Assembly (NCBI RefSeq): GCF_900109645.1 | Contig: NZ_FOBG01000001.1 | Location: 2,586,262-2,650,261 of the forward strand | DNA length: 64,000 nt | Direction: 5' to 3' | Origin: Duganella sp. CF402 | Lineage (GTDB): Bacteria > Pseudomonadota > Gammaproteobacteria > Burkholderiales > Burkholderiaceae_D | Shown here: piece by piece, positions 56,015 to 64,000 of the stretch | Numbering within the stretch: the stretch's first letter is position 1 | How the letters are laid out: each line of letters starts with the position of its first letter | Position numbers and translations under genes: made by a program | The notes under the pieces: model-generated | The model's input: only the letters and a program-made list of their open reading frames with translations | Databases searched by the model: none | What the model was told of the DNA's origin: nothing

Positions 56015-57400
56015 TTAGTCGCCCTGGTAAATACCCAAACTACCAGAGTAATTGCCAAACTTGGTGTACTGGCCGATCCAGGTCAGGCGTACCGCGCCGA
56101 TCGGGCCGTTACGCTGCTTACCGATGATGATCTCGGCCGTTCCCTTATCGGGCGAGTCGGCGTTGTAGACCTCGTCGCGATACAGGAAGATGATGACGTC
56201 CGCATCCTGCTCGATAGCGCCGGATTCGCGCAGGTCGGACATGACGGGACGTTTGTTGGGACGTTGTTCCAGCGAGCGGTTCAGCTGCGACAGCGCGATC
56301 ACCGGGCAGCCCAGCTCCTTGGCCAGGCCTTTCAGCGAACGCGAGATCTCGGAGATCTCGGAGGCGCGGTTGTCGCCCGCCTTGGAACCCTGCATCAGCT
56401 GCAGGTAGTCGACAATGATCAGGCCGAGCTTGCCGCACTGGCGCGCCAGGCGGCGCGCGCGGGCGCGCATCTCGATCGGGTTCAGTGCCGGGGTTTCGTC
56501 GATGAAGACCTGGGCGTCGTTCATCTTTTGAATCGCATGGGTCAGGCGCGGCCAGTCCTCGTCGTTGAGGCGGCCGGTCCGCAGGCGGTGCTGGTCGAGC
56601 TGGCCGACCGAGCCCAGCATACGCATCGCCAGCTGGGCGCCGCCCATCTCCATCGAGAAGATCGCCACCGGCAAGCCGGCTTCGATCGCGACGTTTTCGC
56701 CGATGTTGACCGAGAATGCGGTCTTGCCCATCGACGGACGGCCGGCCACGATCACCAGGTCGCCGCCCTGCAGACCCGAGGTCATGCGGTCGAGGTCGAT
56801 GAAGCCGGTCGGCACGCCGGTGATTTCGGACTGGTTTTCGCGCGAGTACAGCTCGTCGATGCGCTCGACCACCTGGGTCAGCAGCGGCTGCACCGCCAGC
56901 CAGCCGGCCGCGCCACGCGCGCCCTGCTCGGCAATGGCGAAGATGCGCGATTCGGCCTCGTCGAGGATTTCCTTGGTTTCCTTGCCCTGCGGGCTGAACG
57001 CCTGGCCGGAAATATCGTCGGCCACGGTGATCAGCTGGCGCAGCACCGAACGGTCGCGCACGATCTCGGCGTAGCGGCGGATATTGGCCGCCGACGGCGT
57101 GTTCTGCGCCATCGCGTTCAGGTAGGCCAGGCCGCCGACGTCGTCGGCCTTGCCCAGCTGGGTCAGGTTTTCGAACACGGTGATGACGTCGGCCGGCTTG
57201 GAACCGTTAATCATGCGCACGATCTGTTCAAAGATGATGCGGTGGTCGTAACGGTAGAAGTCTTCCGGCTGCATCATGTCGGCAATGCGGTCGAACGCCG
57301 AGTTATCGCGCAGCAGGCCGCCGATGACGGACTGTTCTGCTTCGATAGAGTGCGGCGGGACGCGGAGCGAATCGACTTGCGGATCGGAGGGGGCGTTCAT
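56015..57400 (-). CDS. dnaB: Replicative DNA helicase
   Basis: 461 aa from the ATG at 57400 (MNAPSDPQVDSLRVPPHS). N-terminal DnaB domain (about 15-120; HSIEAEQSVIGGLLRDNSAFDRIADMM), linker, then a RecA-type motor with Walker A GRPSMGKTAFS, Walker B LIIVDYLQLM, and the C-terminal FLYRDEVYN and EIIIGKQRNGPIG blocks. It unwinds DNA ahead of the replisome. Synteny downstream of rplI is standard. Confidence 0.97.
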   Translation of the reverse strand: MNAPSDPQVDSLRVPPHSIEAEQSVIGGLLRDNSAFDRIADMMQPEDFYRYDHRIIFEQIVRMINGSKPADVITVFENLTQLGKADDVGGLAYLNAMAQNTPSAANIRRYAEIVRDRSVLRQLITVADDISGQAFSPQGKETKEILDEAESRIFAIAEQGARGAAGWLAVQPLLTQVVERIDELYSRENQSEITGVPTGFIDLDRMTSGLQGGDLVIVAGRPSMGKTAFSVNIGENVAIEAGLPVAIFSMEMGGAQLAMRMLGSVGQLDQHRLRTGRLNDEDWPRLTHAIQKMNDAQVFIDETPALNPIEMRARARRLARQCGKLGLIIVDYLQLMQGSKAGDNRASEISEISRSLKGLAKELGCPVIALSQLNRSLEQRPNKRPVMSDLRESGAIEQDADVIIFLYRDEVYNADSPDKGTAEIIIGKQRNGPIGAVRLTWIGQYTKFGNYSGSLGIYQGD

Positions 57401-57450
57401 GGCGCGAATTATACCTGCTTGCTTGTGCCAGATTACAATTTTATGACGAG

Positions 57451-57478
57451 AAAAAAGCCGGGCAAGCCCGGCTTTTTT
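57451..57478 (-). terminator. Terminator after the rpsF-priB-rpsR-rplI operon
   Basis: GCCGGGC (57457-57463) and GCCCGGC (57466-57472) flanked by A6 and T6; pairing extends through the A/T runs. It lies 46 nt after the rplI stop on the minus strand and 51 nt before the dnaB start. Confidence 0.88.
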
Positions 57479-57523
57479 CATGGGTGTTGCAAAACCAGAC
57501 AGGCGTTGCCGCCCGGTCCAGTC

Positions 57524-57976
57524 TTAGGCGGCTTCGCCTACAACGGCAACGGTCACTTCTACCACCACGTCGGTGTGCAGAGCAACGCTCACTGGGAACT
57601 CGCCAGTGGTCTTCAGCGGACCGGTTGGCATGCGCACAGCGGCTTTTTCAACAGCGAAACCTGCTTTGGTCAGGGCTTCAGCGATGTCGAAGTTGGTTAC
57701 CGAGCCGAACAGACGGCCGTCAACGCCGGCTTTCTGGCCGATGGTCACGGTCATGCCGTTCAGTTTTTCGCCTTGGGCTTGGGCAGCGGCCAGTTTAGCG
57801 GCAGCAGCTTTTTCCAGTTCGGCGCGCTTGGCTTCGAATTCCGCGATAGCCGACGTGGTTGCACGACGGGCCATTTTTTGCGGGATCAGGAAGTTACGTG
57901 CGTAGCCGTCTTTAACTTTAACGACTTCACCCAGGTTGCCCAGATTGACAACTTTTTCCAACAGAATGATTTGCAT
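57524..57976 (-). CDS. rplI: 50S ribosomal protein L9
   Basis: 150 aa. Typical N-terminus [32 protein letters not shown], long connecting helix with Ala/Glu/Lys ([20 protein letters not shown]) and the C-terminal lobe ([26 protein letters not shown]). It binds 23S rRNA near L1. Last gene of the S6-PriB-S18-L9 operon, just before the terminator. Confidence 0.98.
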   Translation of the reverse strand: MQIILLEKVVNLGNLGEVVKVKDGYARNFLIPQKMARRATTSAIAEFEAKRAELEKAAAAKLAAAQAQGEKLNGMTVTIGQKAGVDGRLFGSVTNFDIAEALTKAGFAVEKAAVRMPTGPLKTTGEFPVSVALHTDVVVEVTVAVVGEAA

Positions 57977-58003
57977 AGTTCTTCTCCAGTTACTCTGCCG
58001 CGA

Positions 58004-58294
58004 TTACGCGTTGTGCAGATCGGTGTACGGCAGCAGGGCCAGATAGCGAGCGCGCTTGATCGCGGTGTCAACTTGACGCTGGTAGTGCGCCTTGGTGCCG
58101 GTCAGACGTGCTGGCATGATTTTGCCGTTTTCCTGGACGAAGTCTTTCAGGGTGTCTACGTCTTTGTAGTCTACTTGCTCAACGCCAGCGGCGGTGAAGC
58201 GGCAGAACTTCTTGCGCTTGAACAGTGGGTTTTGTTGCTTGCGCTTTTCTTTCAGCTTGAGCTTGTTTTTGTCGAACTTTTTACCGAATGCCAT
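58004..58294 (-). CDS. rpsR: 30S ribosomal protein S18
   Basis: 96 aa. A basic N-terminal extension ([29 protein letters not shown]) leads to the conserved core [34 protein letters not shown] and [13 protein letters not shown]. It pairs with S6 in the platform of the small subunit. The N-terminal extension is characteristic of beta-proteobacterial S18. Confidence 0.97.
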   Translation of the reverse strand: MAFGKKFDKNKLKLKEKRKQQNPLFKRKKFCRFTAAGVEQVDYKDVDTLKDFVQENGKIMPARLTGTKAHYQRQVDTAIKRARYLALLPYTDLHNA

Positions 58295-58309
58295 TTTAGG
58301 CTCCTGTAT

Positions 58310-58615
58310 TTAAATTGAGCTGTCTGGGACAGCACGAAAATCAATGATGTGAAACACCAGGCTTTTGCTATTGCGGCTTTTCTTGTTGAGAAAACCGGTG
58401 AACTCATACAGCCCGCCTAATGGCGTCGCATTGAACCGGCCTGAAATCTCGCCCGCAGCAACTGCGGACACTTCAAACTCGGACAATCGGGCAATGCCCG
58501 CCTCCATCTGCTGCGATCGGTGCTGGAGTACAGCATTCACGATCGGCATGCCGGCCGGGGTGTAACGTATTGCATCCCGTTCGGCGATGAGGGCGATGAA
58601 CTGTAGCTGGTTCAG
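58310..58615 (-). CDS. priB: Primosomal replication protein N (PriB), CTG start
   Basis: 101 aa from a CTG at 58615 (reading LNQLQFIALIAERDAIRYTPAG before the first ATG-encoded Met at 58549). An in-frame TGA lies just upstream, and AGAAGGA stands 6 nt before the CTG, so CTG is the only start that keeps the conserved OB-fold N-terminus. The family core follows: MPIVNAVLQHRS, EFEVSAVAAGEISGRF and YEFTGFLNKKSRNSK. PriB is a single-strand-binding OB dimer that helps replication restart. Gene order S6-PriB-S18 is standard. Confidence 0.92.
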   Translation of the reverse strand: MNQLQFIALIAERDAIRYTPAGMPIVNAVLQHRSQQMEAGIARLSEFEVSAVAAGEISGRFNATPLGGLYEFTGFLNKKSRNSKSLVFHIIDFRAVPDSSI

Positions 58616-58636
58616 CGCGGTTCCTTCTCAGGGCAA

Positions 58637-59017
58637 TTAAGCGGCTGGAGCAGCAGCGGCGGCTTCAGCGCGGTGCGATTTAGCTGCGTCTTCGCGTTGT
58701 ACCGACTTCATCATCGGCGAAGGAGCGGTTTCCGCTTTCTTCATCTTGACGGTCAGGTGACGCAGAACGGCATCATTGAATTTGAATGCGGTTTCCAGCT
58801 CAACCAGGGTCTCGTTGTCTGCTTCGATGTTCAGGCAGATGTAGTGAGCTTTGGCCAGTTTCTGGATCGAGTAAGCCATCTGACGACGGCCCCAGTCTTC
58901 AACGCGGTGAACATTGCCGCCGCGCGAGGTTACGGTGGTTTTGTAACGCTCGATCATGGCGGGCACTTGCTCGCTCTGGTCCGGGTGGACGATAAATACG
59001 ATTTCGTAGTGACGCAT
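58637..59017 (-). CDS. rpsF: 30S ribosomal protein S6
   Basis: 126 aa from the ATG at 59017 ([19 protein letters not shown]). Conserved S6 core: [30 protein letters not shown] and [20 protein letters not shown], then an Ala/Lys-rich C-terminal tail. It is the first gene of the operon; the ~210 bp between it and lexA hold the divergent promoters. Confidence 0.97.
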   Translation of the reverse strand: MRHYEIVFIVHPDQSEQVPAMIERYKTTVTSRGGNVHRVEDWGRRQMAYSIQKLAKAHYICLNIEADNETLVELETAFKFNDAVLRHLTVKMKKAETAPSPMMKSVQREDAAKSHRAEAAAAAPAA

Positions 59018-59181
59018 GTATAACTCCCTTAAGGACTTGATAATGGCCCACCCTGGCGTCAAGACAGGTGTGGGAAGAGGTAAGCCCGCGACTATAGCAG
59101 CTTTCCCGGCAAAACGCCAGCACGGCGTTTCGCAAAATTATTTCGCCGGAAGCAACAAATTCCCTTGCATTTCGGCTCACA

Positions 59182-59197
59182 CTGTACAAAAATACAG
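59182..59197. promoter_or_regulatory. LexA (SOS) box 1
   Basis: CTGT (59182-59185), 8 nt ACAAAAAT, ACAG (59194-59197): a perfect CTGT-N8-ACAG palindrome 46 nt upstream of the lexA ATG. Confidence 0.9.
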
Positions 59198-59198
59198 A

Positions 59199-59214
59199 CT
59201 GTTCATATACACAG
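59199..59214. promoter_or_regulatory. LexA (SOS) box 2
   Basis: CTGT (59199-59202), 8 nt TCATATAC, ACAG (59211-59214): a second perfect box, 17 bp after box 1 and 14 nt before the lexA ATG. Tandem boxes are common upstream of lexA and give tight autorepression. Confidence 0.9.
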
Positions 59215-59227
59215 GCTCACTGTACTC

Positions 59228-59866
59228 ATGCTCAAGCTCACTGCACGCCAGGAACAAATCCTGAACCTGATCAAGGACGCCATCGAAAACACCGGCTTCC
59301 CGCCGACCCGCGCCGAGATCGCCAACGAACTGGGCTTCAAATCCGCCAATGCCGCCGAGGAACATTTGCAGGCACTGGCGCGCAAGGGCGCGATCGAGAT
59401 CGCCGCCGGCACCTCGCGCGGCATCCGCCTGCTGGGCGCGCACGCCGAACCGGCCACGCCGAAAGTGCCGGCCGCGCTGATGATGTCGCTGCCGCTGATC
59501 GGCCGCGTGGCCGCCGGCTCGCCCATCCTGGCGCAGGAAAACCTGGAAACCAGCTACAGCGTCGACCCGGCCATGTTCGCTTCCAAGCCGGACTACCTGC
59601 TGAAGGTGCGCGGCGAATCGATGCGCGACGCCGGCATCATGGATGGCGACCTGCTGGCGGTGAAAAAGGTGGACAGCGCCAAGAACGGTCAGATCGTGGT
59701 GGCCCGCATCGGCAGCGAAGTGACGGTCAAGCGCTACCGCAAGACCGGCAACACGGTCGAGCTGTTGCCGGAGAACCCGGACTTCAAAATCATCAAGGTA
59801 GATCCTGAAGCTGATGAATTTGCGCTGGAAGGCCTGGCAGTGGGCCTGATGCGGACCTGGCACTAA
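59228..59866 (+). CDS. lexA: LexA SOS repressor
   Basis: 212 aa from the ATG at 59228; longer in-frame starts run into the SOS boxes. N-terminal wHTH ([50 protein letters not shown]), self-cleavage site Ala96-Gly97 (GRVAAGSPI), catalytic Ser131 (RGESMRDAG) and Lys168 (VTVKRY). It represses DNA-damage genes and is cleaved with RecA. Its last 74 nt overlap the convergent hypothetical gene at 59793-60251. Confidence 0.97.
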   Translation: MLKLTARQEQILNLIKDAIENTGFPPTRAEIANELGFKSANAAEEHLQALARKGAIEIAAGTSRGIRLLGAHAEPATPKVPAALMMSLPLIGRVAAGSPILAQENLETSYSVDPAMFASKPDYLLKVRGESMRDAGIMDGDLLAVKKVDSAKNGQIVVARIGSEVTVKRYRKTGNTVELLPENPDFKIIKVDPEADEFALEGLAVGLMRTWH

Positions 59867-60251
59867 GCCCTTCCCCACCCTGCGCCAGCAAGACCAGATC
59901 GGCTTGCTGGCGTGCCTCCTGCGCGACCTGCGCAAATACCTGATTCATCAATTGCTGGGCCGCCGACAGTTCGGCGTCGCTCATGGCGTCCGCCACGGCG
60001 GAGGGGATGGTGCGCCCGATCGGCAGCGCGGCGTGGAAGTTGGCACGGAAGCGGCCATAGCAGGCCAGCCAGGCGCCGCGCTCGGCCGGCGTGCGCACGG
60101 CGTCCGGTGCGCCGCAGTGGAAACGCGACAGCGCGATATCGGCGCCGTCGTAGTGGTGGGTGTAGTAATCGATGTCGACGCGCAGATCGCCTGCGCCGGC
60201 CTGGGCAGCGGTGGCTGCCAGCATCAGGCCGGTGGCGATCAGCGCGCGCAT
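59793..60251 (-). CDS. Small exported hypothetical protein
   Basis: 152 aa from the ATG at 60251. A Sec signal peptide ([18 protein letters not shown]) precedes a mature domain with two Cys ([24 protein letters not shown]) that could form a disulfide, and a helical Gln/Ala-rich part ([23 protein letters not shown]). It starts 2 nt after the Cys/Met enzyme stop, so it is probably co-transcribed. The C-terminal 25 residues are coded antisense to the lexA 3' end. No family recognised. Confidence 0.6.
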   Translation of the reverse strand: MRALIATGLMLAATAAQAGAGDLRVDIDYYTHHYDGADIALSRFHCGAPDAVRTPAERGAWLACYGRFRANFHAALPIGRTIPSAVADAMSDAELSAAQQLMNQVFAQVAQEARQQADLVLLAQGGEGLSARSASGPLPGLPAQIHQLQDLP

Positions 60252-60253
60252 CG

Positions 60254-61498
60254 TCAGCAGCCTTCCAGCGCGCAGCAGAAATCGTCCAGCAGGTCGTCGA
60301 TGTCTTCGATGCCGACCGAGACGCGGATCAGCGATTCGGCAATGCCCATCGAAGCACGGCGCTCTGCGCCCATCTCGAAGAAGATGGTGTGCGCGACTGG
60401 AATGATCAGCGTGCGGTTGTCGCCGAGGTTCGAGGCTGGAATCGCCAGCTTCAGGCGGTTCAGGAAGTCGAAGCAATCGAGGCCATCCTTGAGCTCAAAG
60501 CTCAGCAGCGAGCCGTGCGCGCGGAACAGCTCCGAGCTGATGCCGTGCTGCGGGTGCGACTTCAGGCCCGGATAGTAGACCGCTGCGACGCGCTCATCCT
60601 TCTCCAGCATTTCGGCCAGCGCCAGCGCGTTGGCGGTGGTGCGCTGCATGCGCAGCGCCAGCGTTTCGGCGCCAACAGCGATGTGGTGTGCTGCGTCCGG
60701 CGCCAGCGAGGAACCGAAGTCGCGCAGCGCCTTGGCGCGGATCTGCGCCAAGCCCCACTGCAGCGGCGCAGCTTTCTTGTAGTTCTCGTAGATATTCGGG
60801 AAGCGGGTCCAGTCGTAGGCGCCGGTGTCGGTGATGCTGCCGCCAAGCGCGTTGCCGTGGCCGCCGATCGATTTGGTCAGCGCGTTGACCACCAGGCCCG
60901 CGCCCACCGCTTTCGGCTGGAACAGGTAAGGCGTGGTCATGGTGTTGTCGACCACGTACAGGATGCCCAGCTTCTGGCACAGTTCGCCGATGCGCTTGAG
61001 GTCGGCGATCTGCGTGCGCGGGTTGGCGATGGTTTCGACGAACACCACGCGGGTGCTGTCGGTGATCGCCGCCTCGACGTTGGCCACATCGGTGGCGTCC
61101 ACGAAGGACACGCCAATGCCCTGGCTCATGGCGGTCTGCCACAGGCTGTTGGTGTTACCGAACAAGAAGGACGAGGACACCACGTGGTCGCCGGCGCGCA
61201 GCAGCGCCTGCATCACTGCGCCGATGGCGCCCATGCCGGTCGCGAAGCAAATCGTGCCCACGCCCTGCTCCATCTTGTTGACCTTTTCTTCCAGCGCCGA
61301 GATGGTCGGATTGCCCTGGCGGCCATAGCGGAAGCCCGGCTCCTTGCCCTGGAATACCGACGCCAGCTGGCGCGCGTCGGCATAGCCGAACGCCACCGAA
61401 GTGTGGATAGGCTTGTGCAGCGAACCGTGCTCGATGCCCTTCTGGCGGTCGCCGTGCAGGATGGTGGTGGTGAAACCGTAGTTTTTTTTATCGTTCAT
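60254..61498 (-). CDS. Cystathionine gamma-synthase-family PLP enzyme
   Basis: 414 aa, Cys/Met-metabolism fold type I. Seen: GFRYGRQGNPTISALEEKVNKMEQG, CFATGMGAIGAVMQALLRAGDHVV, VVDNTMTTPYLFQP and the PLP-lysine site VNALTKSIGGHGNALGGS. The subfamily includes cystathionine gamma-synthase, O-acylhomoserine sulfhydrylase and related lyases; which reaction applies cannot be fixed by eye. Position next to purF resembles metZ synteny in Burkholderiales, but the N-terminus differs from typical MetZ, so I leave the symbol open. Confidence 0.88.
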   Translation of the reverse strand: MNDKKNYGFTTTILHGDRQKGIEHGSLHKPIHTSVAFGYADARQLASVFQGKEPGFRYGRQGNPTISALEEKVNKMEQGVGTICFATGMGAIGAVMQALLRAGDHVVSSSFLFGNTNSLWQTAMSQGIGVSFVDATDVANVEAAITDSTRVVFVETIANPRTQIADLKRIGELCQKLGILYVVDNTMTTPYLFQPKAVGAGLVVNALTKSIGGHGNALGGSITDTGAYDWTRFPNIYENYKKAAPLQWGLAQIRAKALRDFGSSLAPDAAHHIAVGAETLALRMQRTTANALALAEMLEKDERVAAVYYPGLKSHPQHGISSELFRAHGSLLSFELKDGLDCFDFLNRLKLAIPASNLGDNRTLIIPVAHTIFFEMGAERRASMGIAESLIRVSVGIEDIDDLLDDFCCALEGC

Positions 61499-61514
61499 GT
61501 GTCAGCTTTCGCGC

Positions 61515-61570
61515 CGTCATTCCGGCGTAGGCCGGAATCCAATTGGGCCCCGGCCTGCGCCGGGGCGACG
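61515..61570. repeat. REP-like repeat, copy 2
   Basis: The first half (61515-61542) matches the arm of the copy at 5066-5094 almost exactly. The second half (61543-61570) has the same layout but its mini-stem is GCCCCGGC/GCCGGGGC rather than ATTCCGGC/GCCGGAAT, with both strands of the stem changed together. It lies between purF and the PLP-enzyme gene. Confidence 0.75.
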
Positions 61571-61571
61571 A

Positions 61572-63098
<1,527 letters not shown>

Positions 63099-63136
63099 GA
63101 TGGTGCTCCTGGACAGGTACTACAGATTTAACGAAT

Positions 63137-63625
63137 TCAAAAATTCACATGCTGCGCCATCGCAGCGGGAAGATACTGCTTGACCATGCGGGCACCCTGC
63201 TCCGCGTATGGACTCAAGACCGCATGCTTCCAAAAATCCTGCTTGGGCAGCGACGTCATCCCGCTCAAGATGACGGCTGCCAACACAATTACAAGCCCGC
63301 GCGCGACGCCGAACACGGCGCCCAGCGCGCGGTCGATGAAGCTCAGGCCGCCCGCGTCGAGCAAGGCGTCCAGCGCCAGCGACAACAGGCCCATTAAAAT
63401 CCGCGCACCGATGAACAGTGCGATAAAGGCAACGATCAGGCGCAGCACTTCGCCCGGGATCACCGCCGGCAGCATCTGCGCCAGCGCCGCCGCGTAGGCG
63501 TTGGCGACCACGAAGGCGATCACCCAGCCCAGCACCGACAGCACTTCCTTCACCAACCCGCGCACCACGCCGATGATGACCGACGTGACCAGCACGAAAA
63601 TGACCAGATAATCGAAGATCGTCAC
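63137..63625 (-). CDS. cvpA: CvpA family membrane protein
   Basis: 162 aa with four hydrophobic segments; N-terminus MTIFDYLVIFVLVTSVIIGVVRGLVKEVLSVLGWV and the later LSFIDRALGAVFGVARGLVIV are family hallmarks. Found beside purF in proteobacteria; needed for colicin V production in E. coli and for envelope fitness, mechanism unclear. Confidence 0.95.
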   Translation of the reverse strand: MTIFDYLVIFVLVTSVIIGVVRGLVKEVLSVLGWVIAFVVANAYAAALAQMLPAVIPGEVLRLIVAFIALFIGARILMGLLSLALDALLDAGGLSFIDRALGAVFGVARGLVIVLAAVILSGMTSLPKQDFWKHAVLSPYAEQGARMVKQYLPAAMAQHVNF

Positions 63626-63648
63626 TTTAGTTCAAGTCTCGCGGCGGC

Positions 63649-64000
63649 TCAGACGGTTTCGATGCGGCCTTCAAGGCCCATGCTGCTCAGCTTGGCCTTC
63701 ACCTTTTCGGCCTCTTCCTTGCTGCTGAACGGCCCCACGCGCACGCGCGTCACGCCCGACGGCGTTTTCTGCGTGTAGGCATTGATGCCGGCATTTTTCA
63801 GTTTGGTGCGCAATTCATCGGCCTTGGCCTGGTCGCTCAGGGCCGCCACTTGCAGCACGAACTTCTCGGCCGACGCGGCTGGTTTGCCTTCCAGGATGGC
63901 CAGTGCGCGCGCGTCTTCATTCTTGGCCGCAGGCTTGGTCTCGGCCGGCTTGGCGCTCTCGGCCGCCTTGGCCTTGGCCTCCTTAGCCTCGGCCAGCTTG
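63649..64000 (-). CDS. SPOR-domain protein (DedD-like), 5' end outside the window
   Basis: Only the last 117 codons are seen; the frame is open to the window edge. A Lys/Ala/Glu/Pro-rich linker (KLAEAKEAKAKAAESAKPAE) leads to a C-terminal SPOR domain (FVLQVAALSDQAKADELRTKL, VRVGPFSSKEEAEKVKAKL). SPOR domains bind denuded septal peptidoglycan. Position upstream of cvpA-purF matches dedD. Confidence 0.9.
   Translation of the reverse strand, partial: KLAEAKEAKAKAAESAKPAETKPAAKNEDARALAILEGKPAASAEKFVLQVAALSDQAKADELRTKLKNAGINAYTQKTPSGVTRVRVGPFSSKEEAEKVKAKLSSMGLEGRIETV

Overview
The window looks like chromosomal DNA of a GC-rich beta-proteobacterium, most likely Burkholderiales/Oxalobacteraceae (Massilia, Duganella or Janthinobacterium type). 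The gene orders point there: rpsF-priB-rpsR-rplI followed by dnaB, SPOR-cvpA-purF with a Cys/Met-metabolism enzyme downstream, and a split arnA in a complete arn operon. This is inferred from family knowledge and composition; no rRNA or tRNA gene is present to confirm it.

Layout. 1-3715: a GlrK-QseG-GlrR two-component operon, followed by a BON-domain protein whose upstream region has two perfect TGTC-N10-GACA boxes and a perfect sigma-54 promoter. 3721-6384 (minus): homoserine dehydrogenase and alanine aminotransferase, separated by a REP-like inverted repeat. 6559-14179: a Mth938 protein coupled to an arn lipid A-modification operon (arnT, one flippase subunit, arnB, arnC, arnA as two genes, arnD). 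14199-17524: Bcp peroxiredoxin, PhoH/PIN ATPase, orphan HicB, and a copper chaperone behind a CueR-type promoter. 17525-25500 (minus): a cobalamin riboswitch heads an operon of an ExbB-like protein, a DUF2149 protein that looks ExbD-like, an exported and C-terminally anchored CobN-like chelatase and a TonB-dependent receptor, with a glutathione transferase directly downstream. 25520-28236 (minus): copA-cueR behind a second CueR-type promoter.

28244-42928 (minus): a two-partner secretion locus with two giant TpsA exoproteins (1700 and 2339 aa), one TpsB and a FecR-domain protein. The exoproteins share a near-identical secretion domain and the last residues QVKK(L/M)YCN, but have different stalks (Pro-Thr versus Ala-rich). 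43061-50393: signalling genes, namely a CHASE2 adenylate cyclase coupled to a GAF/HD-GYP protein (minus), then an MBL-fold hydrolase and a GAF-PilB-type ATPase (plus). 50402-54262: an accessory patch with an HTH-nucleotidyltransferase/HEPN pair under two tandem palindromes, a cyanophycin-synthetase-like fragment, a GNAT, a metallophosphoesterase, a small hypothetical and a gene-poor remnant. 54292-64000: housekeeping genes (phosphate transporter and DUF47 partner, dnaB, rplI-rpsR-priB-rpsF, lexA with two SOS boxes, a PLP enzyme, purF, cvpA, a truncated SPOR gene).

The strongest candidate for an under-described system is the B12-riboswitch operon. It appears to place a CobN-like enzyme in the periplasm, next to a proton-driven ExbB/ExbD-like pair and an outer-membrane receptor, with no AAA+ chelatase motor nearby. 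Second are the two-TpsA locus with interchangeable stalks and the HTH-MNT/HEPN module with a degenerate HEPN motif.
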